Notes: generated from the letters alone by a model not told the origin. Counted from the stretch's first letter, positions 26,584 through 34,979 are shown. The stretch: 64,000 nt of DNA from Brucella pseudogrignonensis (GCF_002252525.1 NZ_NNRM01000053.1:186001-250000), one strand, 5' to 3'. A program made the numbers and translations.

Positions 26584-27369
26584 TTAAAGCTCAATGCCCT
26601 GACGCCGCGCCATGATGGCGGTGATGCGTTCTGTGAGCATGCCTTTAAGGAGGATCACGACGAGACCAACGATTGCGTACCAGATGGCGACGTTGATGTG
26701 ATAACCTGTTGGAACAGCACCTTTCTTCTCAAGTTCGAGAAGTGCAACGAGCACGCCGCCCCAGACAAAATACTCGCCCGGATTGATATGCGGGAAGAGA
26801 CCCAGCGGAGGATGGACGTAGGACACAGCCGCGTCATAGAAAGCAGGCTTGTATTTTTCGTCCAGGAACGAGCCAAATGTATAAGCCATTGGATTGGTCA
26901 GGAAGAAGACCGCGAGCACTGGCAGAACCGTATAGCGGGTAAGCGCGATACGTCCGGCGCTTCGTGCGAGGCCATGGACGCGCTTTTCACCGACCAGTTC
27001 AGTTACGGCGTAAAACGCTGTCATCAGCACGACGAGTGTCGGGATGATACCAGTTACAAATCCGGCGAAAACTTCGCCACCTTTCTGGAAGACGCCAATG
27101 AAGTGCTTGCCGATAGAGGCAAGCCAGCCAAGCTGTTCTTCCTGCTGGACGTTCTGAAGTCGTTCTTTGAACTGATCGACGGTAATTCCGCCGCTGCCAG
27201 CATCGCCCGGCGCGGTGGTGGTCGCTTGTGCAAGCTGTAGTAAGTCATTTCCTGCGTGCTCTGCGGCGTGTTTGCCGTGCAGGGCGGCATCGGAAATCAT
27301 GCTGCCAGCCATATGTATTGTTTGCATCGTTGTGTCGGCATGTTGTGCCAACATCGTCACTATCGACAT
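26584..27369 (-). CDS. PTS EIIC, glucitol/sorbitol type (SrlA-like) with N-terminal extension
   Basis: A 261-residue membrane protein. The start ATG at 27369 has GGAGGA before it. From about residue 80 it follows E. coli SrlA closely: IGVFQKGGEVFAGFVTGIIP, TRYTVLPVLAVFFLTNPMAYTFGSF, DEKYKPAFYDAAVSYVHPPLGLFPHINPGEYFVWGG and LLKGMLTERITAIMARRQGIEL. E. coli SrlA is 187 residues and lacks the first ~75 seen here, which are Ala-, Gln- and His-rich with an amphipathic stretch (VDQFKERLQNVQQEEQL). It forms the membrane channel with the SrlE-like subunit. The function of the extension is unknown. Confidence 0.9.
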   Translation of the reverse strand: MSIVTMLAQHADTTMQTIHMAGSMISDAALHGKHAAEHAGNDLLQLAQATTTAPGDAGSGGITVDQFKERLQNVQQEEQLGWLASIGKHFIGVFQKGGEVFAGFVTGIIPTLVVLMTAFYAVTELVGEKRVHGLARSAGRIALTRYTVLPVLAVFFLTNPMAYTFGSFLDEKYKPAFYDAAVSYVHPPLGLFPHINPGEYFVWGGVLVALLELEKKGAVPTGYHINVAIWYAIVGLVVILLKGMLTERITAIMARRQGIEL

Positions 27370-27406
27370 TGTTCCTCCTCGATTGCTTGTTTCAGGCAAG
27401 CAACTC

Positions 27407-27838
27407 CTATGCTCCCACTGCCTTCAGACCTTCGAGCTCGATTCCATCGGATTGATCTCTTATGCGACCGATCTGCTCCATCGCCTGTTTGGCAGCAGCC
27501 ACCACTTCAGGCGTTCCTTCTCCAATTGCGGGATTGTCCTGCAATTCGCTGAGGCGCATTCCCTCGAAGCCTTCGCGGCGGCTGAATTGTGCAAAAACCG
27601 TCCGTCCGCTCATTTGCAGGAAGCGTCGCACCTCCAAGTTGCGGTCTACGACGATCAACACGATGACGCCTTTGCCGAAGCGTCCCCGAATATGCCCCGC
27701 ACCAACAAAACCGTCAGAATATTTCGAAGTGATGCCCTTCATCACATCGGAATAGTGGCGCATCTGGAACCATACGCCCAGCGACTGAAAGCCCCACAGC
27801 AAAGCAAGCGCCAGCAAAGCCCATTGCCAGATAGCCAT
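27407..27838 (-). CDS. gutM: GutM-type protein of the glucitol PTS operon
   Basis: A 143-residue protein with one N-terminal membrane segment (AIWQWALLALALLWGFQSLGVW) and a GutM-type body (MKGITSKYSDGFVGAGHIRGRFGKGVIVLIVVDRNLEV). In enterobacteria GutM is described as an activator of the glucitol (gut/srl) operon, though the membrane segment suggests it acts at the membrane. Here it is the first gene of the leftward operon gutM-EIIC-EIIB-EIIA-ptsHI, with a putative operator 63-78 bp before its start. Its presence supports a glucitol-class PTS. Confidence 0.87.
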   Translation of the reverse strand: MAIWQWALLALALLWGFQSLGVWFQMRHYSDVMKGITSKYSDGFVGAGHIRGRFGKGVIVLIVVDRNLEVRRFLQMSGRTVFAQFSRREGFEGMRLSELQDNPAIGEGTPEVVAAAKQAMEQIGRIRDQSDGIELEGLKAVGA

Positions 27839-27900
27839 TTTTGATCTCCTCCCACGAAGGACGAACAGGATATTTTCCGAGTTCGTCTTTCATCAATTAG

Positions 27901-27916
27901 AGAACATTTGTCTTCT
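27901..27916 (+). promoter_or_regulatory. Putative SorC operator upstream of gutM
   Basis: AGAACATTTGTCTTCT matches the element at 16026-16041 in 15 of 16 positions. A looser opposite half (AAGACGAATG, 27951-27960) lies 35 bp further on. At 27964-27974 the minus strand also reads GAAATGTCAGT, resembling the other locus motif TGACWAATGTCAGT. Confidence 0.6.
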
Positions 27917-28021
27917 TGAATGTCAATATGTATAATTTGTCCGATAATCGAAGACGAATGAAGACTGACATTTCTATCGGTTTCGAATAATGTCATTTGC
28001 AAACGGGAGGTCGCTCGCAAC

Positions 28022-28657
28022 ATGGACTTGGTACTCAGAGAACAAATGGCATCAATGCCTGATTTGCGCCATCGACTGCGCCAGCTGCGCTGGTTCAGGG
28101 CGACATTTCGCAAACATGCTGCTCTGTTGCATGAGCTCTATGGCGTTGAATACGACATTGATGAAAAGAAGCTCACCGAGGCGTTCCTGAACTGGGTAGA
28201 GCTGGTCAATCAAAACAAGCGTTTTGCCAAGGTGGACCGCAACGATTTCATTACTTTTGCTGCAGGTCTTGTGTTGCGCGAGTTGATCCGTTTGTCGCCA
28301 GCGAAGGTCGTTTCATCGCCGAAACATGCCACGGGCGATTCTGCCCGCCTTTACGAGATCGTTAGCTTCTGGCCAGAAGGTTTTCTCTACACCAACTACT
28401 GTATCTGCGCCATTGCCGCTGTGCAGGAGCAGGAGTTTGGCACGGTGCCGGATATCGACCAATGTGCCGATGAGCTTCGGACATGGTGGTCTTACAAAGA
28501 AAATGTCTCGGAAATGCCAGGCTATGCGATCGCGTTTCTCGATAAGTTTCTTGGCAGCGAACCGAACTGGGTTATGCCGGATCTGGCTTCGGCGCGTGCC
28601 GCTGTGAAACGCGCCCTTGGCGAAAGTAATCCCGTCACGAAGATACAGAGAAAATAA
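28022..28657 (+). CDS. Unrecognised protein divergent from gutM
   Basis: A 211-residue soluble protein preceded by GGGAGG about 10 bp upstream. No signal peptide and no membrane segment. It is predicted to be helical, with many aromatic residues (LRQLRWFRATFRKHAALLHELYG; IVSFWPEGFLYTNYCICAIAAV; ELRTWWSYKENV). I recognise no domain. Divergent transcription from the gutM PTS operon across a 183-bp region with the putative operator suggests the same regulon. It does not resemble the other unknown protein at 22.1 kb. It could be a PTS-associated accessory or metabolic protein; no function is assigned. Confidence 0.6.
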   Translation: MDLVLREQMASMPDLRHRLRQLRWFRATFRKHAALLHELYGVEYDIDEKKLTEAFLNWVELVNQNKRFAKVDRNDFITFAAGLVLRELIRLSPAKVVSSPKHATGDSARLYEIVSFWPEGFLYTNYCICAIAAVQEQEFGTVPDIDQCADELRTWWSYKENVSEMPGYAIAFLDKFLGSEPNWVMPDLASARAAVKRALGESNPVTKIQRK

Positions 28658-28835
28658 CTACCACCCTTCTTAATGGTGTCTTTAACCGTCTTTGCTGCGC
28701 GGCTAGATTTCCCGCGCCAACGGATCGGCTTATTGCGTCGTTTTGACGGATAAAAACGGCATCCAATTGTCTAGAAGTGGCCGGAAATTTGAAGCCTTTG
28801 ATTGAGATGTTTCTCCGAAAGTGTAATTACGCACC

Positions 28836-28886
28836 TCAAAATTCTTACATTTTTCGATAGACAATCGACAAATGTAAGAATTTTGA
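28836..28886. repeat. Long near-perfect inverted repeat
   Basis: TCAAAATTCTTACATTT pairs with AAATGTAAGAATTTTGA (17 bp), then one mismatch, then TCGAT/ATCGA around the 5-nt centre AGACA. The total is 51 bp with 22 of 23 arm positions paired. It is AT-rich and has no T-run, so it is not a typical terminator. It may be an extended operator or the remnant of a small mobile repeat. Confidence 0.75.
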
Positions 28887-29010
28887 TTAACGTTGAAGTT
28901 GAGCTTAGGAGGAAGGCTCTGCTGGACCAGAATGAATGGGCCAGAAAAGCCGAGAATCCGGGCTTTTGAAAGACCAAAAACAAAATGTGTTGACAAGCGA
29001 CAACATAGGC

Positions 29011-29024
29011 TGACAAATGTCAGT
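29011..29024 (+). promoter_or_regulatory. Putative operator of the sugar ABC operon
   Basis: TGACAAATGTCAGT, 92-105 bp before the first permease. It differs in one base from 36072-36085, between the SorC regulator and the aldolase gene. Its half-sites CTGACA/TGTCAG are palindromic. Binding by the SorC protein at 35.0-36.0 kb is inferred. Confidence 0.6.
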
Positions 29025-29115
29025 GCGAGGTGGCATAAATCATTCAGGCCGAAAGTCTAATGGATTGCTGGCTCATTTAAGGGGTGGGAGCCCCTGAATA
29101 CCGGGAGGAGACGAC

Positions 29116-30102
29116 GTGTCATCGTATGGCGTGGATAGGCAGACTCTATTTCTGCTTTTGATCAATTGCGCAGTTCTGGCTGCTGGCGCGGCTTTTGCCG
29201 GCGCCAATTTCATGGATAGCTATAATTTGCAGTCCATGGCCGCTCAGGTGCCTGAGCTTGGTCTGCTTGCGCTGGGTGTTATGCTCGCCATGATCTCGGG
29301 AAACGGTGGCATTGATCTTTCGGGCATCGCGCTTGCCAATCTCGCGGGAATTGTTGCCTTCCTGTTGACCCGAAACCTTATTCCGGTCGCCGATGCACCG
29401 CTTCTGTTTTCTTGGACTTTTGCCGGTTTGGCACTGGCAGTCGGCCTCGTTGGCGGCTTCATCAACGGCATCATGATCGCCTATGCACGGCTTACGCCAC
29501 TGATTGCGACCCTTGGCACGCAGCTGGTTTTTACGGGCGTAGCAGTTTTCCTGACCAATGGTTCTGCGATCAGCCTTGGCTATATCGAGCCGCTAGATAA
29601 TTTCGGCAACATGCCGGTGCTAAGCATTCCAATGTGCTTTGCTCTGTTTCTCGCAATTGCCGCTCTGCTGGCTTTTCTTCTGAAATACACGCCATTCGGT
29701 GTGAAGCTGATGCTGATGGGCAGCAATTCAAAAGCCGCGCGTTATGGCGGCATCAACGAAAAGCGTATGCTGCTTATTACCTACACGATCTGCGGTGTAT
29801 TGGCCTCAATCGCGGGTATCATCATTGCAGCGCGCAATTCGTCCGTGAAGTGGGACTACGGCGGCTCTTATGTGCTGATCGCTATTCTTATCGCGGTGCT
29901 CGGCGGCGTTAAACCGGAAGGCGGCTACGGTAAGGTTCTTTGCGTGCTGCTGGCCGCAACAGCACTGCAGATTCTCTCGAGCCTGTTCAACTTCATGAAC
30001 ATTTCCAATTTCTTCCGCGATCTTGCCTGGGGTGTGCTGCTTCTGGTGCTGCTGGCTTCGGCACGCGTGCATCTGGGCTACTGGTTGCGACTAAGAAGAT
30101 AA
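29116..30102 (+). CDS. Sugar ABC transporter permease (RbsC-like), first of two
   Basis: A 328-residue inner-membrane protein of the RbsC/LsrC family. It begins with a GTG behind GGGAGGAG. About ten hydrophobic segments are visible, with the family features LGVMLAMISGNGGIDLSG, YARLTPLIATLGTQLVFTGVAV and SSVKWDYGGSYVLIAILIAVLGG. It probably pairs with the second permease (32.9-33.9 kb), as in rhamnose (RhaPQ) and AI-2 (LsrCD) systems. It is first in the operon permease-SBP-ATPase-permease-kinase. Confidence 0.87.
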   Translation: MSSYGVDRQTLFLLLINCAVLAAGAAFAGANFMDSYNLQSMAAQVPELGLLALGVMLAMISGNGGIDLSGIALANLAGIVAFLLTRNLIPVADAPLLFSWTFAGLALAVGLVGGFINGIMIAYARLTPLIATLGTQLVFTGVAVFLTNGSAISLGYIEPLDNFGNMPVLSIPMCFALFLAIAALLAFLLKYTPFGVKLMLMGSNSKAARYGGINEKRMLLITYTICGVLASIAGIIIAARNSSVKWDYGGSYVLIAILIAVLGGVKPEGGYGKVLCVLLAATALQILSSLFNFMNISNFFRDLAWGVLLLVLLASARVHLGYWLRLRR

Positions 30103-30190
30103 CCAATTCCCTGATGTCCAGCGGGAGGAACTTTGCTGCTCATCAGGAATGAAACTCAACAATAAGCATCATTAAAATTGGAGGAGAAGC

Positions 30191-31189
30191 ATGCGTATAA
30201 TTTCCAAACTGGCTGCTTGCACAATGCTCGCAGGTGTTGCGATGGCCGGTATTGCCGTTGCACAGGACAAGCCAACCATCGTCACTGTCGTGAAGGTAAC
30301 CGGTGAAAACTGGTTCACACGCATGAATGAAGGCGTCGATGCCTTTGGCAAAGACAATGCCGATGTCAGCGCAAGCCAGGTCGGTCCGGCAAAGGCAGAT
30401 GCTGCACAGCAGGCTCGTATTCTTGAAGATCTCGTTGCAAAAAACGTGTCTGCAATTGCCGTTGTACCGATGGACCCATCGGCACTTGAAGGCGTGCTGC
30501 GTCGTGCTGCCCAGCGTGGCATCAAGGTCATCGCACACGAAGGTGACAGCCTGACCAATGTCGATGTCGACATCGAAGCTTTCGACAACAAGGCATTCGG
30601 AACGCGTATCAATGAAGCGCTCGCAAATTGCATGGGCAAGTCTGGCAAATGGACTTCATTCGTAGGTTCGCTCGGAAGCCTCACGCATAATCAGTGGGTT
30701 GATGCGGGCGCTGCCAACGCAAAGCAGTATCCAGACATGGAATTGGTTGCCGAGAAGAATGAATCCTTCAACGATGCCAACAAAGCCTATGAAAAGGCTA
30801 AGGAAATCTTGCGTAAATACCCCGATATCAAGGGTTTCCAGGGCTCATCAGCTATCGATGTGATTGGTATCGGCCGCGCTGTTGAAGAAGCTGGTTTGCA
30901 GGACAAGACCTGCGTTTATGGTCTTGGTCTGCCAAAGGATACCGGCCCATATCTCGAAAGCGGTGCCGTCGATCAGATCTTCTTCTGGGATCCGAAAGAC
31001 GCGGGCTATGTCATGAACAAGGTCGCCGATCTGGTTCTCAAGGGTGAGGAAATCAAGGACGGTATGGACCTTGGCGTTCCTGGCTATGAGAAGATGACAG
31101 TAATTAAGGGACCGGGCAAGGGCGTCATCATGCAGGGTCAGGCATGGGTAGACGTGGACAAGTCCAACTACAAGAACTTCCCGTTCTAA
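30191..31189 (+). CDS. Periplasmic sugar-binding protein (family 2, LsrB/RhaS-like)
   Basis: A 332-residue exported protein with a signal peptide (MRIISKLAACTMLAGVAMAGIAVA, cut near AQDKP). Motifs typical of the periplasmic binding protein-like family are VVKVTGENWFTRMNEGVDAFG, QARILEDLVAKNVSAIAVVPMDPSALEGVLRRAAQRGIKVIAHEGD and the late GPYLESGAVDQIFFWDPKDAGY. The last motif resembles LsrB- and RhaS-type proteins. The sugar cannot be told from sequence. The gene follows GGAGGAG and is trailed by a strong hairpin. Confidence 0.87.
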   Translation: MRIISKLAACTMLAGVAMAGIAVAQDKPTIVTVVKVTGENWFTRMNEGVDAFGKDNADVSASQVGPAKADAAQQARILEDLVAKNVSAIAVVPMDPSALEGVLRRAAQRGIKVIAHEGDSLTNVDVDIEAFDNKAFGTRINEALANCMGKSGKWTSFVGSLGSLTHNQWVDAGAANAKQYPDMELVAEKNESFNDANKAYEKAKEILRKYPDIKGFQGSSAIDVIGIGRAVEEAGLQDKTCVYGLGLPKDTGPYLESGAVDQIFFWDPKDAGYVMNKVADLVLKGEEIKDGMDLGVPGYEKMTVIKGPGKGVIMQGQAWVDVDKSNYKNFPF

Positions 31190-31214
31190 GAAGCACTCCG
31201 CCTGTCCGATAATA

Positions 31215-31247
31215 TTCCGGGGCTGTAGCACCACAGCAGCCCCGGAA
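31215..31247 (+). other. Intergenic hairpin after the binding-protein gene
   Basis: A perfect 11-bp stem (TTCCGGGGCTG / CAGCCCCGGAA) with no T-run, between the binding protein and the ATPase genes. Probably stabilises the binding-protein mRNA and lets part of the transcription continue. Confidence 0.6.
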
Positions 31248-31326
31248 CTGCGGTATCGCACCCAATCAGTTCGCGCCTTGAGGAAATGCACGGCGCAGAA
31301 GTGTCTGAGAGTTTCAGGAAATTTCC

Positions 31327-32895
31327 ATGCACGCTACAGATTCAACACCTGCATCAACACCGCCATTTCTTGAGATCAGAAGCGTCAAGAAATCCTTTGG
31401 CGGCGTCAAGGCACTCAAGGAAGTAAGCCTTGTTATCGAAGCGGGCCAAATTTATCACCTGATGGGTGAAAATGGCTGTGGCAAAAGCACATTGATCAAA
31501 ATCCTTTCCGGCGCGCAGCCTGCCGATGAGGGGCAGATTTTTATCGACGGCGAACCAACAGGCGCCCGCGCAGGCGACATTGGTGCCATCGGTTCTTTAC
31601 GCGCAGGTATTGAGACGGTTTATCAAGACCTGTCGCTATTGCCGAACCTTTCGGTTGCCGAGAATGTCGCCTTCACCGAGCAGCTCGTCGAAGCGTCCGG
31701 GAAACTTGCGCGCAGGCTCGATGTTTCGGCACTGAATGAAACAGCGCGCCGTGCCCTGGCGGAAGTGCATCTTCCAACCGATAACGCCTTCTTGAAACGC
31801 AGAACAGATACATTGCCGCTTGCTACGCGACAGCTTATTGCAATCGCACGCGCGGTTGCTTCCGAGGCACGTCTGGTTATCATGGATGAACCGACGACCT
31901 CACTGACGCGACAGGAGGTTGTCAATCTTCTGCGCGTTGTCGAAAAGCTGCTTAGCAAAGGCGTTGCTGTCCTTTTCGTCACGCATAAGCTTGATGAGTG
32001 CAAGTCACTCGGTGGTCGTGCAATCATCATGCGTGATGGCCTGAAAGTCGCTGAACTTGATGTAGCAACACATACGAAGGCTGAGTTCAGCCATTGGATG
32101 ACGGGTCGCGAAATCAGTGAAACCCGATATCGCACCGACCCCAAACTGGGCAATGTGATGCTGGACGTCGAACATCTAGGTGACGGACAGAATTTTGAAT
32201 CCGTTTCGCTTTCGTTGAAGAAGGGCGAAATCCTTGGCGTAACTGGTCTGCTTGACTCAGGTCGCAATGAACTGGCGCTGGCGCTTGCTGGTGTTGTGCC
32301 GGCAAGCTCTGGCAAAATCCGGTTGAACGGCGAAGAAATCGCGCCACAATCGGCAGCTGACGCGATCCGCTTTGGCATTGGCTATGTTCCGGAAGATCGG
32401 CTTACGGAAGGTCTGTTTCTGGAAAAGCCTATTCAGGACAATATAACGCTTCCGGTTCTTGATCGTTTGCGCAATGCGCTGGGCATGATCAGTGGCAGAC
32501 GTGCCAGAAAGGTTGCGGAAGATAGCGTCGCCGATCTTCAGATTGTTGCACCTGATGTCACGATCCCGGTTCAATCTCTATCCGGTGGCAATCAGCAACG
32601 TGTTCTGATTGGGCGCTGGTTGACCATCAATCCGCAGCTTCTGATCCTGCATGGTCCGACGGTTGGCGTCGATGTCGGTTCCAAGGATACAATCTTCCGC
32701 ATCATCCAGCGTCTTGCTGACGATGGAATGGGCGTCATCATTATCAGCGACGATCTGCCTGAACTCTTGCAGAACTGCGACCGCATTCTCGTCATGCGGC
32801 AGGGACGTATCGTTGCCGCACACAATGCCGATGGACTGACCGAAGACGCGATCTATGCATCCATGGCCAGCACTGCAAAGGAGATCGCGCAATGA
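31327..32895 (+). CDS. Sugar ABC transporter ATPase, tandem domain (RbsA-like)
   Basis: A 522-residue protein with two ABC domains. The first has Walker A GENGCGKSTLIK (about 48-59), Walker B LVIMDEPTTSLTRQ and an altered signature (LPLATRQLIAIARAV in place of LSGGQ). The second has a degenerate Walker A (GLLDSGRNELA), a consensus signature LSGGNQQRVLIGRWL and GPTVGVDVGSK. Such asymmetry is usual in RbsA/MglA proteins. It powers uptake through the two permeases on either side; its stop overlaps the second permease start by 4 bp. Confidence 0.9.
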   Translation: MHATDSTPASTPPFLEIRSVKKSFGGVKALKEVSLVIEAGQIYHLMGENGCGKSTLIKILSGAQPADEGQIFIDGEPTGARAGDIGAIGSLRAGIETVYQDLSLLPNLSVAENVAFTEQLVEASGKLARRLDVSALNETARRALAEVHLPTDNAFLKRRTDTLPLATRQLIAIARAVASEARLVIMDEPTTSLTRQEVVNLLRVVEKLLSKGVAVLFVTHKLDECKSLGGRAIIMRDGLKVAELDVATHTKAEFSHWMTGREISETRYRTDPKLGNVMLDVEHLGDGQNFESVSLSLKKGEILGVTGLLDSGRNELALALAGVVPASSGKIRLNGEEIAPQSAADAIRFGIGYVPEDRLTEGLFLEKPIQDNITLPVLDRLRNALGMISGRRARKVAEDSVADLQIVAPDVTIPVQSLSGGNQQRVLIGRWLTINPQLLILHGPTVGVDVGSKDTIFRIIQRLADDGMGVIIISDDLPELLQNCDRILVMRQGRIVAAHNADGLTEDAIYASMASTAKEIAQ

Positions 32896-33923
32896 CCGAC
32901 ATAGTATCGGTAGAAAAGGCCAGCGCGAAAGAGCGCGGCATACTGCTCCGGCTTTGGGACTTGATGGGCGCCAGACCGGAACTGTTTACGCTTCTGCTGA
33001 CAGTCATTACTTGTTTTGTGGTTATCGCGGCCAACCCTGATTTCCTGCAGATGAGCAATCTGGTTGATATCCTGCGTGCATCCGTCGTGCGCGGTTTGTT
33101 TGCGATGGGGGTGCTCGTCGTTCTCGCATCAGGTGGTATCGACGTCTCGTTTACAGCTATTGCCGCTTTTGTCATGTATGCGCTGACAATGTTGGTGACG
33201 AACCTGTTTCCAGAAATGCCGATGGCTCTCATTCTGGTGCTGGCTGCTCTCGGCGGTGCCTGCTTTGGTGCGCTCAATGGTTTTCTCGTGCAAAAGCTGC
33301 AAGCGCCTTCGCTGATCGTCACGATCGGCACGCAGTATGTGATCCGAAGCTTCCTTCTGACCTTCGTCGGCACTGCACTTTTCATGAATATTCCGGCCGC
33401 CATGGACGCGTTCGGTAAGGCGTCGCTGTTCACGCATCGCGCGTCGAACGGCGTCGTATCCGTTCTGCCGGCCACTGTGCTGGTTTTGGTGGTCGCAGCT
33501 TTCGTGACGTGGTTTATCCTTGAACGCACATTGATGGGACGCGCTATTTTCGCGGTTGGTGGTAATCCATCCATCGCCGAGCGACTTGGGATCAACCTTT
33601 TCCGTGTCCGTATTTTTGTCTTTGCCTATGCAGGTTTGCTGGCGGGTATTGCGGGTGTGGTTCACGTCTCCAGCAATCGTCTTGCCAATCCTTTCGACCT
33701 TGCGGGGATGGAGCTTGAAATTATTGCAGCGGTGGTCCTTGGCGGAGCGCGTATCACCGGCGGTTCAGGATCGGTTATAGGGACATTGCTGGGCGTTTTG
33801 TTGATAACGCTTGTCAGTAACGTCCTGATCTTTGTGGGCATTCCAAGCACGCTGCAGCTGGCAATCGTTGGGGCTTTCATCCTGCTTGCTGGCACGATCT
33901 TCGCGTTGCGTGACAGGACTTGA
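32892..33923 (+). CDS. Sugar ABC transporter permease (RbsC-like), second of two
   Basis: A 343-residue membrane protein with an N-terminal cytoplasmic stretch (about 35 residues) and about nine hydrophobic segments. VRGLFAMGVLVVLASGGIDVSFTAIAAF, QKLQAPSLIVTIGTQYVIRSFLLTFVG and LANPFDLAGMELEIIAAVVLGGARITGGSGSVIGTLLGVLL are RbsC-family signatures. It overlaps the ATPase gene by 4 bp, so translation is probably coupled, and the kinase gene follows after about 100 bp. Confidence 0.88.
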   Translation: MTDIVSVEKASAKERGILLRLWDLMGARPELFTLLLTVITCFVVIAANPDFLQMSNLVDILRASVVRGLFAMGVLVVLASGGIDVSFTAIAAFVMYALTMLVTNLFPEMPMALILVLAALGGACFGALNGFLVQKLQAPSLIVTIGTQYVIRSFLLTFVGTALFMNIPAAMDAFGKASLFTHRASNGVVSVLPATVLVLVVAAFVTWFILERTLMGRAIFAVGGNPSIAERLGINLFRVRIFVFAYAGLLAGIAGVVHVSSNRLANPFDLAGMELEIIAAVVLGGARITGGSGSVIGTLLGVLLITLVSNVLIFVGIPSTLQLAIVGAFILLAGTIFALRDRT

Positions 33924-34026
33924 AGCAAGCCTGATGAGCAAAACCATCAACTATTGAAATTGAATATTGTTGGGCAGTCTGTGTTGTTTACACAGACTGC
34001 TCCCAACTGAAATCTGGGAGGATCTC

Positions 34027-34971
34027 ATGTCTCACGATGTGTCCGTTATCGGGCTTTATATTCTCGACGTACTAGGGCGTCCGGTTGATGCAATTCCACC
34101 GGGCGGCAATGTCGAGTTTATTGATGAAATCCGGCTGACAGTTGCGGGAACCGCTGGCGGAACAGTTGTCGATCTGGCGAAGCTTGGTCTAAACTGCCTT
34201 GCGGTTGGGGCCGTGGGGGACGATGAGAAGGCTGATTTCGTACTGGCGACTTTGCAGCGCTTTGGCGTAGACGTTGCGCAGATGCAGCGTCTGAAAGGCG
34301 TTCCTACATCTTCGACTATTCTCAATATCCGTCGCAACGGTGATCGCCCGGCACTTCATGCACGCGGCGCGTCAGATCATTTTGAAATTGCTGACAGCGC
34401 GCTCGATGCAGTTCTGGCACCACCAATCATTCATTTGGGCGGAACCGGTCTGTTGGCAAAACTTGATGGTGAACCAAGCCGTAAATTGCTGGCCGAAGCC
34501 AAGGCGCGTGGGCGTATTACAACCTTTGATCTTTTGGGAGCCAATGATGGTACTCTCGATCTGATCTCTCCGCTTTTCCCACATATTGATTATTTCATGC
34601 CATCTATTGAGGAAGCAAAGCAGATTTCGGGCGCGGCTGATGTCGAAGGCGCGGGACATTTCTTTATCGAACGCGGCGTGAAGCATTGTGTTTTCACGCT
34701 TGGTGGTGATGGTGTATGCTTCTTGGATGCAACTGGCGCGGTTCTGCGTCAGCCAGCATTCCAGATTGAAGTGGTTGATACGACAGGCTGCGGAGATGCA
34801 TTCGATGCAGGTTTCATCACGGCATTGCATCGCAAAATGGATGTGAAAACCGCACTGAATTTTGCGCAGGCATCCGCAGCATTGGTTGCCACAGGACTTG
34901 GTTCAGATGCCGGTATCCGTTCGTTTGAGGATACACTGAATTTCATGAATACTGCGCCAATCAAGCAGTAA
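34027..34971 (+). CDS. PfkB-family carbohydrate kinase
   Basis: A 314-residue cytoplasmic ribokinase-family enzyme. The start ATG at 34027 has GGGAGGATCTC before it; an upstream frame from 33967 lacks one. The N-terminal glycine-rich sugar site reads VAGTAGGTVVDLAKLGLN. The C-terminal anion-hole/catalytic motif is DTTGCGDAFDAGF (about residues 250-262), with the catalytic Asp in GCGD. It should phosphorylate the imported sugar or its keto form before the aldolase encoded at 36.2-38.3 kb splits it. The exact substrate is unknown. Confidence 0.88.
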   Translation: MSHDVSVIGLYILDVLGRPVDAIPPGGNVEFIDEIRLTVAGTAGGTVVDLAKLGLNCLAVGAVGDDEKADFVLATLQRFGVDVAQMQRLKGVPTSSTILNIRRNGDRPALHARGASDHFEIADSALDAVLAPPIIHLGGTGLLAKLDGEPSRKLLAEAKARGRITTFDLLGANDGTLDLISPLFPHIDYFMPSIEEAKQISGAADVEGAGHFFIERGVKHCVFTLGGDGVCFLDATGAVLRQPAFQIEVVDTTGCGDAFDAGFITALHRKMDVKTALNFAQASAALVATGLGSDAGIRSFEDTLNFMNTAPIKQ

Positions 34972-34979
34972 TTAAAACT

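Larger units (their letters stand above)
28658..29115. other. 458-bp AT-rich regulatory region before the sugar ABC operon
   Basis: No gene is called here. The region holds a 51-bp near-perfect inverted repeat (28836-28886) and the element TGACAAATGTCAGT (29011-29024). A plausible rightward -35 TTGACA lies at 28990-28995, with its -10 region overlapping that element. Two short leftward frames across the stretch look like noise. Confidence 0.5.

Noticed and set aside
28730-29016. Two overlapping leftward frames of 81-88 codons
   Set aside because: They run across the inverted repeat and operator, in an AT-rich control region, without ribosome sites or recognisable protein features.
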